Counted from the first letter of the stretch, positions 51,690 to 61,594 are shown. The stretch is 64,000 nt of DNA from an uncultured Parabacteroides sp. (GCF_947855115.1 NZ_CANTZW010000006.1:94641-158640), one strand, 5' to 3'. The notes: generated by a model from the letters alone, not told the origin. Program-made: numbers and translations.

Positions 51690-52469
51690 TTAAAAATGAA
51701 ACAAAATTTTATCTTTTACTCTTTTATAGAAATAGTAAGGAAGAAAATATGTAAATAAAAGAAAGAATGATATAAAATCGCCATATCCTTCAAATTCACG
51801 ATAAACTCTGTAATTGTATTTCAGCATTTCAATTTTATTAAAGGATACAGAACCTTTCCTTTTTCTGTATATAGCAAGATATTCCGGCAAACCATAGGCA
51901 TACTTCGTTTTTTTTATTATGAAAAGCCACAAACACCAATCTTGTCGTTTACGCATAGCCGGCATATAACATTTCCCTAATTTAAGCGTATCGTAAATAG
52001 CTGTTAAACAACCGATGCCGTTATCTTGTAATAAGCTCTTATAGGAAATTCTCTTTTTACATTTTATACGACCTATTTTTTCGCCTTGCTCATTAATGAC
52101 ATTGTATGAGGTATAAGTCAACTCAAACTGATTTTGTACCATAAAAGATAATTGTTTCTCTAGTTTTTCAGGTTCCCAATAGTCATCACTGTCGCAAAAT
52201 GCGATAAAACGTCCTTGCGCTTCTTTGATGGAATTATTTCTACAAACTCCTGCTCCTTTGTTTTTCTCCATCTTGAAAATCTTTATCCTTGAATCCTTTT
52301 GCGCATATTTTTCAATAACAGAAACACTATTATCTGTAGAAGCATCATCTGTTATCAATAATTCCCAATGTTGATAAGTTTGAGAAAGAATAGACTCAAT
52401 TGTTTTCGCAATAAAACAAGATGAATTATAAGAAGCGGTTATTATGGATACTAAACCATAATCTTTCAT
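51690..52469 (-). CDS. Glycosyltransferase family 2
   Basis: About 259 residues from the ATG at 52469, just clear of the ugd remnant (an ATG at 52478 adds three residues). YGLVSIITASYNSSCFIAKT, LLITDDASTDNSV and FIAFCDSDDYWEPEKLE carry the GT-A fold and the DxD site. It resembles the locus 1 enzyme at 15979-16743 in several segments, including GIGCLTAIYD. It is 7 bp upstream of the sugar transferase. Confidence 0.86.
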   Translation of the reverse strand: MKDYGLVSIITASYNSSCFIAKTIESILSQTYQHWELLITDDASTDNSVSVIEKYAQKDSRIKIFKMEKNKGAGVCRNNSIKEAQGRFIAFCDSDDYWEPEKLEKQLSFMVQNQFELTYTSYNVINEQGEKIGRIKCKKRISYKSLLQDNGIGCLTAIYDTLKLGKCYMPAMRKRQDWCLWLFIIKKTKYAYGLPEYLAIYRKRKGSVSFNKIEMLKYNYRVYREFEGYGDFISFFLLFTYFLPYYFYKRVKDKILFHF

Positions 52470-52471
52470 AA

Positions 52472-52760
52472 TCAACAACCTATACCTTCGTATTCAAATC
52501 CTTTTTCTTTAAGCTCTTTGGCATTATAGATATTTCTGCCATCTAATATCAATGGAGTTTTCATGGACTTTTTTATCCGTTCCCAATCCGGTAGTCTAAA
52601 CTGCTTCCATTCGGATAGTAATAACAGAGCATCTGCATCCGTAAGCATATCATACAGATTTTCCCCATACATCTACACAAGTTACATGAACTCCCATTTC
52701 GGCAAAACATGTACCCGATACTAAACCGACATAACCTGTACCGACAATTACTATATTCAT
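52472..52760 (-). pseudogene. Internally deleted UDP-glucose 6-dehydrogenase
   Basis: From the ATG at 52760 the frame reads [20 protein letters not shown] and ends after about 37 codons. In another frame the following DNA reads [20 protein letters not shown], then RLPDWERIKKSMKTPLILDG to a stop at 52472, the C-terminal end of Ugd. About 330 residues in the middle, including the catalytic cysteine, are missing. The type ([13 protein letters not shown]) differs from the intact Ugd of locus 1. Confidence 0.88.
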
Positions 52761-52765
52761 AATAT

Positions 52766-53611
52766 TTAATTTAAATCATTTATCATATTCGTAATGGCTT
52801 CTTTTGTCCAAAACGTGAGAAGAGAGCTATTAGGCGTAAACGTTAACTCTCCGAAATAAACCTGTTTACCAGTGTCATACAGATCCACCCGGACAAAATC
52901 AAAATCGGCAGACAAGGTTTCTGCTATATGTTTCATTTCTTCTAAATGCGTAGGTCGAGATGGTGGAGAGAATTTTTTTATTCCAACAATCCATGGTAAT
53001 AGCTTCCAGTCTTTATCAACAGTTGTTCTATCGATCTTGTGAAAATCCGAACTTCTATTACTACATATTAATATACACTGGATCTTTCCTTTAACGCACA
53101 TAAACTTATAGTCAGTCAGAAACGAACCGTCATCACATTCAATAAATTCTTCGGCATATATTTTGGGTATAATATATGGATAATGTGGTTCTCTTATACT
53201 ATAGGGTTTGGCTATGAGATGATTTAAAAGCCGTCTCACTTTTGCTATAGGAAGTTCTCTTTTTGTCTTACATAGTATATGATTTCCACAACCGTTATTC
53301 ACTTTCAACGCGAATTTTTCAGGTAGCATATTAAAGTCTATGTCATTTGCATTCTCCCATACTCCGTAAAGTTTTGGAAGGATCGAGGCAAACCCTTTTT
53401 CTTCAACATATTGTCTAACTTTTATTTTGTCCGTATAATCTGCAAACCGCTTAAATTCCGGCTTCAGCATTTCTGACAGTAAATATTCTGATAAATTCGT
53501 CGGTTTTGTGAAATTAGGCCATTGTTTCCTTACATGGAAATACCGTGTGGCGTAATAACATCGTGGGCTTATTCGATAAAATAAGTCTGCACATTTCCTT
53601 AAAAGTAACAT
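52766..53611 (-). CDS. TupA-like ATP-grasp protein
   Basis: A 281-residue protein of the TupA-like ATP-grasp family (PF14305). [19 protein letters not shown] (about residues 96-114) is the nucleotide-binding part, [20 protein letters not shown] (about 238-257) gives the metal-binding Asp and Glu. Such proteins occur in capsule clusters, where they may form amide links between the glycan and an amino acid. Donor and acceptor are unknown. It is 27 bp downstream of the next glycosyltransferase. Confidence 0.85.
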   Translation of the reverse strand: MLLLRKCADLFYRISPRCYYATRYFHVRKQWPNFTKPTNLSEYLLSEMLKPEFKRFADYTDKIKVRQYVEEKGFASILPKLYGVWENANDIDFNMLPEKFALKVNNGCGNHILCKTKRELPIAKVRRLLNHLIAKPYSIREPHYPYIIPKIYAEEFIECDDGSFLTDYKFMCVKGKIQCILICSNRSSDFHKIDRTTVDKDWKLLPWIVGIKKFSPPSRPTHLEEMKHIAETLSADFDFVRVDLYDTGKQVYFGELTFTPNSSLLTFWTKEAITNMINDLN

Positions 53612-53638
53612 ATGATATATTTTCTATCGATATTGAAC

Positions 53639-54415
53639 TTAGCGTTTTTCAAAGAAACCTTTGTGAATCCAATATGCTTTTTTAAACCATGAATTAGTGT
53701 TATCTATTTTGTGACTCCTTATGGTCAAGACGTATATTATATATAAATAGGCTACTAATTTTCCGTAAATCATCTTTGCTACCCAGCCACGATTAATCCA
53801 ATACGTTGCGTCATACCCATGAAACCATATACTATCGGTTTGTGACACAGACATGATTAACAATGGGATGTATCTGATTTTAAATCCTTTTTTTAAACAG
53901 TCTATTAAAAATTTATTCTCTTCGCCACCTCCATTTCCTGTGCCGCTACCCATTTTCTCACAAAATGAAACAGGAATACGTTCTCGTCTAAAAGCTATTT
54001 GGCAAGAGCATACACGAAGTGCTTTAAAATATCCGATTCTGTATGTTTGTGAAGAATATCTCTTTTTAGGATGTTTAATTTTGAAAATTAGAATACTCTC
54101 TTTAGGATAGCGTTCAAAAGAAGTTGATATTTTTGTTTCATAATCAGTTTCTAAAGTCTCATCATCATCACAAAACAAACAAATATCTCCTGTTGCATAT
54201 CTTATAGCCATATTCCTGCTTTTGGATAATCCACGTTCCTTAGTGGAAATCATTCGGGCGTGGCATATTTTCCCTTGTGTATTATAAAATTGGAACTCTT
54301 CGACTTTTTCTATATCACATTGATTTATTATTAAAGCGTCAGTTTGCACATTACTACGTTGAATAATAGAAAAGTCTTTTTGATACATGCAAGAAATAAG
54401 GACTTCTACTGTCAT
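53639..54415 (-). CDS. Glycosyltransferase family 2-like
   Basis: A 258-residue protein that starts with VEVLISCMYQKDFSIIQRS, which is an unusual start for GT2, but later shows ERGLSKSRNMAIRYATGDIC and LFCDDDETLETDYE, a clear GT-A metal site near residue 87. GTGNGGGEENKFLIDCLKKG is the acceptor-side motif. It lies between EpsG/Wzy and TupA. Confidence 0.82.
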   Translation of the reverse strand: MTVEVLISCMYQKDFSIIQRSNVQTDALIINQCDIEKVEEFQFYNTQGKICHARMISTKERGLSKSRNMAIRYATGDICLFCDDDETLETDYETKISTSFERYPKESILIFKIKHPKKRYSSQTYRIGYFKALRVCSCQIAFRRERIPVSFCEKMGSGTGNGGGEENKFLIDCLKKGFKIRYIPLLIMSVSQTDSIWFHGYDATYWINRGWVAKMIYGKLVAYLYIIYVLTIRSHKIDNTNSWFKKAYWIHKGFFEKR

Positions 54416-54425
54416 TTTGATTATT

Positions 54426-55574
54426 TTAAGGCTTTAAATGGTACAAGTAATCTTGCCAAAAGAAAATATATGTAATATTTCCACTTCCTACGTGGCTTAT
54501 GTTTCCAAGGAAAACGAGAGCATATAATCCGGCAAATCCCCAAAACTGTTTTCTTTTTTTCTGATACAGAAAATATAAGGTATAAGCTCCTATTATGAAA
54601 TTGAATCCATAAAAATAATATGCCACACGGTTAAACATTAAACTCTGTATAAAAATGTAATTCCAAAGCATTCCGAAAAAGTATAAATCATATATGATTG
54701 GTACCCACGTGTCTTTGAATTGCTTTTTGACTTCGTTACTGTAATATATGATACAAATATTAATGGTAAGCATTAAAACGAATCCTACACCGAAACCTGT
54801 ATCTCGCGAAAGGAATTCAAGTTTTGATTTGTCTGTTGTATCAATGTATCCGGAATAAAAATCGGCTGCTACTAAATATTTTTCAACAATACCTATGACA
54901 TCAAAAACAATATTCATAGTCATTAATACAAGCGAACCGGCAAGTAATAGGTATTGCAGCTTGATATTCTTTATCCATTCTTTCTTAAACATGAATATAG
55001 GATAGAATATCACAAGTATGATAGCTGATTTGTGTACGGATACAGCCAGCAATATAAACAAATAATGCCAAAATATTTTTTTATGAAATAAGCATACCAT
55101 TGAGTATGAGAATATGCAAAAAGCTAATTGTTGTCTCATACCATTGGCATAGCTAAACCAGACACAACTGAACATAAAAGTATATGTCAGATATGGGTAT
55201 ATTGAAGGTGTTTCTTTAACCGAATAAAATACGAAGAAGATTTGAAGAAAAGCTATTATGGTAAAGAAAAATAAATAGTGTAGACCTAATGAAGATATTT
55301 GTTTAACCAGAAATTGAAATCCGGGTTCGAGATTGGGTAGAGAGAAAATGTCTCCCTGCAACAAACATTCTTCATATATATATTTATAAGTTAAATGATC
55401 TATACCTACTCCATAGCGAACTCCCATGATAATGGAGTATAAAAGCAAGGCTATCAAAATAGGTGTATACTGGGTTTTACCATCTCTTTTTATAGAAGAA
55501 AGCCAAACCATAACACTAGAAAGAGACAAATAAACCATTATAGATTGTACAGCAGATATTACAACCGCATTCAT
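54426..55574 (-). CDS. EpsG/Wzy-family polymerase-like membrane protein
   Basis: A 382-residue protein with about ten membrane segments. YSIIMGVRYGVGIDHLTYKY and the EPGFQFLVKQISSLGLHYLF block are signatures of the EpsG family (PF14897), the polymerase type found in many capsule clusters. It overlaps the start of the next GT2 by one base. It is probably the polymerase of the locus 2 repeat unit. Confidence 0.85.
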   Translation of the reverse strand: MNAVVISAVQSIMVYLSLSSVMVWLSSIKRDGKTQYTPILIALLLYSIIMGVRYGVGIDHLTYKYIYEECLLQGDIFSLPNLEPGFQFLVKQISSLGLHYLFFFTIIAFLQIFFVFYSVKETPSIYPYLTYTFMFSCVWFSYANGMRQQLAFCIFSYSMVCLFHKKIFWHYLFILLAVSVHKSAIILVIFYPIFMFKKEWIKNIKLQYLLLAGSLVLMTMNIVFDVIGIVEKYLVAADFYSGYIDTTDKSKLEFLSRDTGFGVGFVLMLTINICIIYYSNEVKKQFKDTWVPIIYDLYFFGMLWNYIFIQSLMFNRVAYYFYGFNFIIGAYTLYFLYQKKRKQFWGFAGLYALVFLGNISHVGSGNITYIFFWQDYLYHLKP

Positions 55575-56557
55575 TATACAAAAGATTTAAATTTGGACGC
55601 TATTTCTGAATAAGCCACATCCCGTAAAATTTTAGCAATCCATCCATGTCCTTTAAGCAAAAGGCATACACAGAAGCCACAAATATTATTTATCGAATTA
55701 AAATGAAGATGTTCACGTAAATATCGAGAGTTGATTTCTTTGTATAATTCACAAATCTCTATATCCGAATAAAATCCGGAAAGAAATGCGGATTCTTTTG
55801 TCGTTGATTTTTTGTAATAAAGACATTCAATAAAATCCGTATCTTCGAATTCTTTTTCCATGCTTTGTATAAACATTTTCTGAGATTCAACTTTTGATAA
55901 TGATATACGACGTGTAGCACTGCCCGGATTCGAGTATTGGTCATAAAAATAATAGGCCTTTGGCAAATAAGATATTTTTATATCGTTCTTTAACAGGTTA
56001 CAGCATACATAGCTGTCTTCCCATACATTCATATTTGAAGGAAACTTGATAGTAAACCTATCGTAACACGCCTTCCGTATCAGTTTATTACAAAGGCTTC
56101 CGTGTAATTTTCCCGTTATGATTTCTTTCAATATGCTTATATGATCTAATCGAGAAGGTTTCTGTATAATATATTTTGTTTTGTTCCGGTATTTCTTTAT
56201 CAAATCACATATTACCATGTCGGCGTTTTCTTCTACCGCAATTTGATAAAGTTCAAATAACATTTCTGAGCTTACCCAATCATCTGGATCTACATGGATA
56301 ATATATTCTCCTTTGGCTTGTTTCAATCCATATTGTCTCGCATTTGACACCCCTTCATTTTCTTTATGGAATACCCGCATTCGAGAATCTTTCAAGGCAT
56401 ATTCATCACAAATCATTCTGCTCTTATCCGAGCTCCCATCATCTACTAAAATTACTTCAAAATCAGAAAAGGTTTGGGTAAGTAAACTTTCCAGACAGCG
56501 TGAAAGATAATTTTCAGCCTGATATACAGGAATAATTATAGATATTTTGGGATACAT
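55574..56557 (-). CDS. Glycosyltransferase family 2
   Basis: A 327-residue GT-A enzyme: ISIIIPVYQAENYLSRCLES, VILVDDGSSDKSRMICDEYA and YIIHVDPDDWVSSEMLFELY with a clear DxD (about residue 92). The length and C-terminal extension are those of the EpsJ-like capsule enzymes. It is the first glycosyltransferase after the OmpA/Wzc part of the operon, 115 bp downstream of an OmpA gene. Confidence 0.88.
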   Translation of the reverse strand: MYPKISIIIPVYQAENYLSRCLESLLTQTFSDFEVILVDDGSSDKSRMICDEYALKDSRMRVFHKENEGVSNARQYGLKQAKGEYIIHVDPDDWVSSEMLFELYQIAVEENADMVICDLIKKYRNKTKYIIQKPSRLDHISILKEIITGKLHGSLCNKLIRKACYDRFTIKFPSNMNVWEDSYVCCNLLKNDIKISYLPKAYYFYDQYSNPGSATRRISLSKVESQKMFIQSMEKEFEDTDFIECLYYKKSTTKESAFLSGFYSDIEICELYKEINSRYLREHLHFNSINNICGFCVCLLLKGHGWIAKILRDVAYSEIASKFKSFV

Positions 56558-56581
56558 ATTGAGAACTTAATATATTTTTCT

Positions 56582-56655
56582 AATAGTGTTTTTCTTAATA
56601 GACTAATAGTAAACTCGCCATTAAGAAAGAATTAATCTATCAAGAAAACACTATT
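56582..56655. repeat. Imperfect inverted repeat between export and glycosyltransferase genes
   Basis: AATAGTGTTTTTCTTAATAG (56582-56601, continuing to 56607) and ATTAATCTATCAAGAAAACA (56631-56650, continuing to 56655) pair over about 24 positions with a few mismatches and a bulge; the loop is about 23 bases. It lies in the 114-bp gap downstream of the OmpA pair and could act as a partial terminator or RNA-stability element. Confidence 0.55.
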
Positions 56656-56671
56656 GAAGACATAATTAAAG

Positions 56672-57877
56672 CTATTCTATGATAGAGAAATTGACAGATT
56701 GTTCATAACCTGTTACTCCATATTTCTCATTTACATCATAGACTTGTATTTCCGTTCTTTCCGGAGTTATTCCATATTTGTTAATTAAAATATCCCGAAT
56801 GTGTTCTGCCCGATTGCGTGCTAAACGTTCATTCACATCTCCGGTGTTTCCTACTATGCAAACCCGGACATCTTTATGTTCTTGCATATAACGAGCTACA
56901 CGGAAAATATTAACCATTTGTAACTCTTCATTAAAAGACAACTGTTTTTTATGAAAAACGACTGATGGCATTAATAAACTGCCATGGGCATAACCTTTGT
57001 TTACAATTCTTACAGTATCTGGAGAAAGGGTTTTTTCCTCACGAATCAAAGATATAGCTTCATTCATCGCTGAGATCTGTTCTTCCGGAACCAGACGGAC
57101 AATTTTAAACCCTTGCTTACCTATACGATAACTTAGACCTACTGATCCGCTTAATATTCCTAAGAATTTCTTGCCTTTACCTAATTCCCCATCAAAACTT
57201 GAATTGGTGATTTCACTTCCAATTGTTAAGTGTGCCCCCAATCTTGAGGTAATGTTGTAATTTCCAATAACACCTAATCTAAATCCTATTTTCAAATTAC
57301 CTTCCATTCCATGATAATTTTTCGCTCGCAACATTCCTACACCTAAATATCCTTGAGCAGTCCAACGACGGTTTAACCGTTTATTGGAATGAAATACATT
57401 GTACAAATCAAATAATAAATCCGCATTCAGCTCATAATACTTTATATCTTGTCGATAGCCATTCTTTGTTTCTACACCTTGATTTTCCCAATAGAGGCGA
57501 ACCGGGTCGTCTCCTGTTACCCATCCATGATCATATGAGTAAATTCCAGTCGGACCGCTATTCCAACCTTTTAAGCGTGACCCGCCAAAATTAAGTCGGA
57601 CACCAAAATCAGGATGGAACCATTTACCTAATGTCAGGCTAAATCCCGGCTTTAGTCTTTTTCCGAACGATAATTGTGAGTCATCTTCTCCCATCAACAT
57701 ACGACCGACAAAATCCGCTTCAATATAAAAATTGTCCCCAAAAGAGGATGTATAGCGCGTTTTATAATCAACACGAACTGTATCCATCCGTACTATTTGC
57801 TTAATTTCTTTGTTTTGAGCTTGTACTACAGTAAAACAGCTTAAAACTATGCCTATTGCAGTCAATATCTTTTTCAT
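56672..57877 (-). CDS. OmpA-family outer membrane beta-barrel protein (second of pair)
   Basis: About 401 residues from the ATG at 57877, which gives a clean signal peptide (MKKILTAIGIVLSCFTVVQA). The N-terminal part is a predicted eight-stranded barrel (alternating segments such as FGKRLKPGFSLTLGKWFHPD and GSVGLSYRIGKQGFKIVRLV), the C-terminal part a peptidoglycan-binding OmpA domain (VCIVGNTGDVNERLARNRAE, about residues 335-355). It is 4 bp after its paralogue. The pair lies between Wzc and the glycosyltransferases and may be an outer-membrane route or anchor for the polymer. Confidence 0.82.
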   Translation of the reverse strand: MKKILTAIGIVLSCFTVVQAQNKEIKQIVRMDTVRVDYKTRYTSSFGDNFYIEADFVGRMLMGEDDSQLSFGKRLKPGFSLTLGKWFHPDFGVRLNFGGSRLKGWNSGPTGIYSYDHGWVTGDDPVRLYWENQGVETKNGYRQDIKYYELNADLLFDLYNVFHSNKRLNRRWTAQGYLGVGMLRAKNYHGMEGNLKIGFRLGVIGNYNITSRLGAHLTIGSEITNSSFDGELGKGKKFLGILSGSVGLSYRIGKQGFKIVRLVPEEQISAMNEAISLIREEKTLSPDTVRIVNKGYAHGSLLMPSVVFHKKQLSFNEELQMVNIFRVARYMQEHKDVRVCIVGNTGDVNERLARNRAEHIRDILINKYGITPERTEIQVYDVNEKYGVTGYEQSVNFSIIE

Positions 57878-57881
57878 ACTA

Positions 57882-59120
57882 TTAATTCTTTTCTTTATTG
57901 TCAATAATCTTCATAATAACCGCACGGTTCCAACGGAAATCCTCATCATATGCACGTTGTGTATCTCCTTTTGCTTCTGTTGTAATACGAGAGGGGGCTA
58001 TGCCACAATCTACTAAATAATCACGCACATTATTTACCCGCCGTTGACTTAGCTTCATGTTATATTCCGGATAGGCAGTTTCTTTGTCAGCATATCCAGT
58101 CAGTTGTACATGTGCTTTAGGATTGCGTATTAGGTAGCGAGCGACTTTGTCTATATTAAGTTTTTGCTCATCTTCTATTGTGTATTTGTCAATAAAAAAG
58201 CGTACTGTAAAATCTGTAATTTTTTCATCCGCATGTATTCTTGTCGAAATGATCTCAGGAGCCGGGATATAACGAATTTGTTCATAAGTTATTGGATTAA
58301 CCTTCGCATAACGTTTGAATTTTTTTCCTCCGAACTTGTAAGTAATACCAAGCGATAATCCTCCATAGCCTTCTACTGCCCGATTACGTTGATGATTCTC
58401 CCCTCCAATTTGCCCATCAAATGTCTCATCCACAATAGTTCCTTGAAATTCAGCAAAAACATCCCAATTCTCATGCAAGCTTACATTTAATTGCAGCCCC
58501 GCATTAAAAGAAAAAGAATTATTGGCAGACAATCCTTGTGAACCAAAGGCATGACTAAACCCCGGACCGGCAGACAATATCAATCCGACTTTTTGGGGCT
58601 CTTTCGTAAACCAACGAACAGCATCAGTGATAATATTAACCGACCAATCCATATACGTAAATTTACGGTGTATCCAATATTCTCCATTTTTCTCGGACAA
58701 ATAGGGTTTCATTTCATCCGGCATGGTTGTGTGGTCACCTTGATCGTATATATTGTAATAATAAAATGTTTGCAGCCTTGAATGACCGGACAGTTTACCG
58801 ACTCCCATTTGGGCACGAAATCCCCATATTGGAGTAAACCATTTACCAATTCCCAACCTAAAAGACATCCTTGAACGGTCTAGAAAGTTGTCATATTTAC
58901 GGTTTGCCTCTGCAGCAAGAGAATTAATGCCTCCAGAAAAACTAATAAACCAATTAGAATTTCCATTTCCGGCTATAACTAAGTCGGTTGAATCACCAAC
59001 TGCCTTGATAAATTCAGACTGTAACTCTGTACGAATCGTGTCCTTTTTCATCTCTTGGGCATTGATTACAATCGGTAATGCAGACAAGAGAAATCCGATG
59101 AAAATTAACTTTTTTGTCAT
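57882..59120 (-). CDS. OmpA-family outer membrane beta-barrel protein (first of pair)
   Basis: A 412-residue protein with a signal peptide (residues 1-21, ending VINA) and the same plan as its neighbour: barrel (RMSFRLGIGKWFTPIWGFRA and GLSLGITYKFGGKKFKRYAK), linker with YDFTVRF-like strands, and OmpA domain (AHVQLTGYADKETAYPEYNM, LSQRRVNNVRDYLVDCGI). Here the peptidoglycan-binding Asp and Arg are kept. It is 72 bp downstream of wzc. Confidence 0.83.
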   Translation of the reverse strand: MTKKLIFIGFLLSALPIVINAQEMKKDTIRTELQSEFIKAVGDSTDLVIAGNGNSNWFISFSGGINSLAAEANRKYDNFLDRSRMSFRLGIGKWFTPIWGFRAQMGVGKLSGHSRLQTFYYYNIYDQGDHTTMPDEMKPYLSEKNGEYWIHRKFTYMDWSVNIITDAVRWFTKEPQKVGLILSAGPGFSHAFGSQGLSANNSFSFNAGLQLNVSLHENWDVFAEFQGTIVDETFDGQIGGENHQRNRAVEGYGGLSLGITYKFGGKKFKRYAKVNPITYEQIRYIPAPEIISTRIHADEKITDFTVRFFIDKYTIEDEQKLNIDKVARYLIRNPKAHVQLTGYADKETAYPEYNMKLSQRRVNNVRDYLVDCGIAPSRITTEAKGDTQRAYDEDFRWNRAVIMKIIDNKEKN

Positions 59121-59192
59121 AAGATATTATGTTTTATAGAAACCTAAAAATTAAGTATGGAAATGGGTGTTTATAATATTATCATAGGGGAT

Positions 59193-61586
59193 TTAATAAC
59201 CGTAACGATAGCCATATCGTTTTCCATATTTATATTTATAACTATGCTTTCGCTTATTCATATCAATTCCATTTAACACACAAATTACTTCCGACTTCTT
59301 GTCTTGATTTCTCAGAAGTTGAATATTATCCAAACTTTCTTTAGGTGTATAATCCATGCGGCATACATAAATACTTAAGTCTGCTACGTGTGTAATAAGA
59401 GACGTGTCAGCTACTAAAGATATAGGGGCGGTATCTAGTATAACATAATCATAACGTTCTTTCAATTGCTCTATTATTTCACTAAAATCTTTTTTTGCGA
59501 GTAATTCTGTAGGGTCAGAAGGTATGCTTCCACTTGTTAATATATCTAATCCATCGAAAAAAGAAGATGTTTGAATTAATTCTGATAGTTGCACATGTTC
59601 TGTACCTTCAAGATAGTTAACCAATCCTTTGGACGTGTTAGGGACATTCAGTACTTTATTAAGCCCAGGTTTGCGAAGATCCACGCCAACAATAATTACT
59701 TTTTTATTTAAGAAAGAAAGAGACACCGCCAAGTTTCCCGCTATGAATGTTTTCCCCTCACCTGGCATGTTGGATGTCACGAGAATAACCTTATTATTCC
59801 CATTCATACGAAACAATAAGTTTGTTCGTAATATACGGAAAGCTTCATCAATTATGATATTACGACTCTTTTCGAGGACTATTCCACCAAATGTTTTCCA
59901 CTTTTCAAATGGGATCTCACAAATTGGCACATCTATTTTCTCTTTAACATCATCAATATCTTCTATTTTATATTTAAAATAATCACGGAAATAAATCATA
60001 CCTATAGGTATGATCAAACCTATACCAAATGCGGCTATCATAAATAGTAAATTACGGGGGAATATTGGTTTATTCCCAGCAGCCGCACTTTCAATAACAC
60101 GTCCATTTTTTGCTGTAGAAGCTAGTGTTATAGCATTTTCTTCTCGCTTTTGTAATAACATGGAATACAGAGATGCTTTAAGCTCTTGTTGTCGGGATAT
60201 TGTCAAAAACTCTTTTTCTTTTTGTGGAACCTTGTTTATTTGAATTTCATATCTATGAGCTTGCTTATCAAGATCACTTTGGGTAATCCATAAATTTTCA
60301 AGGACATTATGTATCATTGTTTGTACATTCAAGAACATTGCATTTAAGCTCGTATTCAAATTAATCACTGTAGGATTAGCTTCGGACGATGTACGAAGCA
60401 AGCGTTTGCGTTCTAATTGAAGATCATTGTATCGAGTTATAATCATATTCAAATCAGCATTCTCTAAACCAATATTAAGGGGTATTACCTCATTGCGATT
60501 CTTGGGGTTATTAATATATTCCTGTAAATATTCAACTAAACGTATTTGGGTTGAATTTTCTATACGTTTTTGTTCATATTTAGCATTTTCTTCTAGTGCG
60601 ATTTGTGTATCGTTCGTCAAATTCGTTAATCCGGATTGTTGCTTGAAACTGACAAGTTGATTTTCTGTTGAACTTAATTCCTGATTTATAATTTCCAGTC
60701 TTTCTTCGATGAAATCAGCGCTTTTTTGGGCGACTTCATTTTTTTCATCATTAGCATCTTTATTGTAATTATCGATTAAACAATTCACAAAATCTATCCC
60801 CCTCTCTTTTACTGTATTTTCCACAGATATTAAGGCAATAGTTGTCATCTGCGAACTTGGTTTGATAATCAGTTTGTTTTTTTTGTAATCACTTGCTACA
60901 TTCAAAGGTGAATTGATATAAGCTCTTAGCTGAACACTTTTATCTTCGCTTAATATTTCCACTGAATCATTTCGGGTAAAACTGATAGTCCCTACTTTAG
61001 TCGGGAGTATTGCCGGGAAAACATTGAAACTTTTCTCTTCTTCAATTTCTTGTTTATCTCCAAATTTATCAATGTAAACGTATTCAGCTTTTACGTATAA
61101 ATTCCCATTCTCAGAATATTTAATTTGAAGTTCAAGCTCGGAATTTAAATTGTCCGCCTCCTGTGGTGTCATGTAAATATTAATAGGACTGTTTTTATAG
61201 AGAGGTTTATAGCCCCATAATCCTTTTTCTTCTACCTCTATATACAATCCCAAATCATAAACGACTTTTTGTATTAATGTTCTGGAAGAAAGCACTTCCA
61301 CTTCATTTTCAAATTTGCTGGTCATTGAGAACATCCCGAGGTTCTGACTCCCCGTCATAATCCCATCGTTCATAAAAATGGGATTACGGTTTTGGTCACT
61401 CACTTTTATCAAGACTGAAGATGTTATATTATAAACAGATGGAACGTAACTAATAAATAGAAACATACCAATGCAACATGTGAAAACGCTACATAGAATC
61501 CAAGGCCAATAAGATAAGTATCTAAAAAGTAAGGTGTAAAAACTTTTAGTTTTTTGTTCTTTCAATAAATCGTTGTTATTCATCAC
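59193..61586 (-). CDS. wzc: Polysaccharide co-polymerase and tyrosine autokinase (Wzc-like)
   Basis: A 797-residue protein that is a full Wzz-plus-kinase chain. Two membrane segments (about 31-50 and 517-537) enclose a coiled-coil periplasmic region with the PAAGNKPIFPRNL-type end of the Wzz domain. The cytoplasmic BY-kinase has VTSNMPGEGKTFIAGNLAVS (Walker A), VIIVGVDLRKPGL (Walker A') and YDYVILDTAPISLVAD (Walker B). The C-terminus holds seven Tyr in the last 15 residues (YKYKYGKRYGYRYGY), the autophosphorylated cluster. It controls chain length and export with the Wza protein encoded 8 bp upstream. Confidence 0.93.
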   Translation of the reverse strand: MMNNNDLLKEQKTKSFYTLLFRYLSYWPWILCSVFTCCIGMFLFISYVPSVYNITSSVLIKVSDQNRNPIFMNDGIMTGSQNLGMFSMTSKFENEVEVLSSRTLIQKVVYDLGLYIEVEEKGLWGYKPLYKNSPINIYMTPQEADNLNSELELQIKYSENGNLYVKAEYVYIDKFGDKQEIEEEKSFNVFPAILPTKVGTISFTRNDSVEILSEDKSVQLRAYINSPLNVASDYKKNKLIIKPSSQMTTIALISVENTVKERGIDFVNCLIDNYNKDANDEKNEVAQKSADFIEERLEIINQELSSTENQLVSFKQQSGLTNLTNDTQIALEENAKYEQKRIENSTQIRLVEYLQEYINNPKNRNEVIPLNIGLENADLNMIITRYNDLQLERKRLLRTSSEANPTVINLNTSLNAMFLNVQTMIHNVLENLWITQSDLDKQAHRYEIQINKVPQKEKEFLTISRQQELKASLYSMLLQKREENAITLASTAKNGRVIESAAAGNKPIFPRNLLFMIAAFGIGLIIPIGMIYFRDYFKYKIEDIDDVKEKIDVPICEIPFEKWKTFGGIVLEKSRNIIIDEAFRILRTNLLFRMNGNNKVILVTSNMPGEGKTFIAGNLAVSLSFLNKKVIIVGVDLRKPGLNKVLNVPNTSKGLVNYLEGTEHVQLSELIQTSSFFDGLDILTSGSIPSDPTELLAKKDFSEIIEQLKERYDYVILDTAPISLVADTSLITHVADLSIYVCRMDYTPKESLDNIQLLRNQDKKSEVICVLNGIDMNKRKHSYKYKYGKRYGYRYGY

Positions 61587-61594
61587 TTTTTAAT

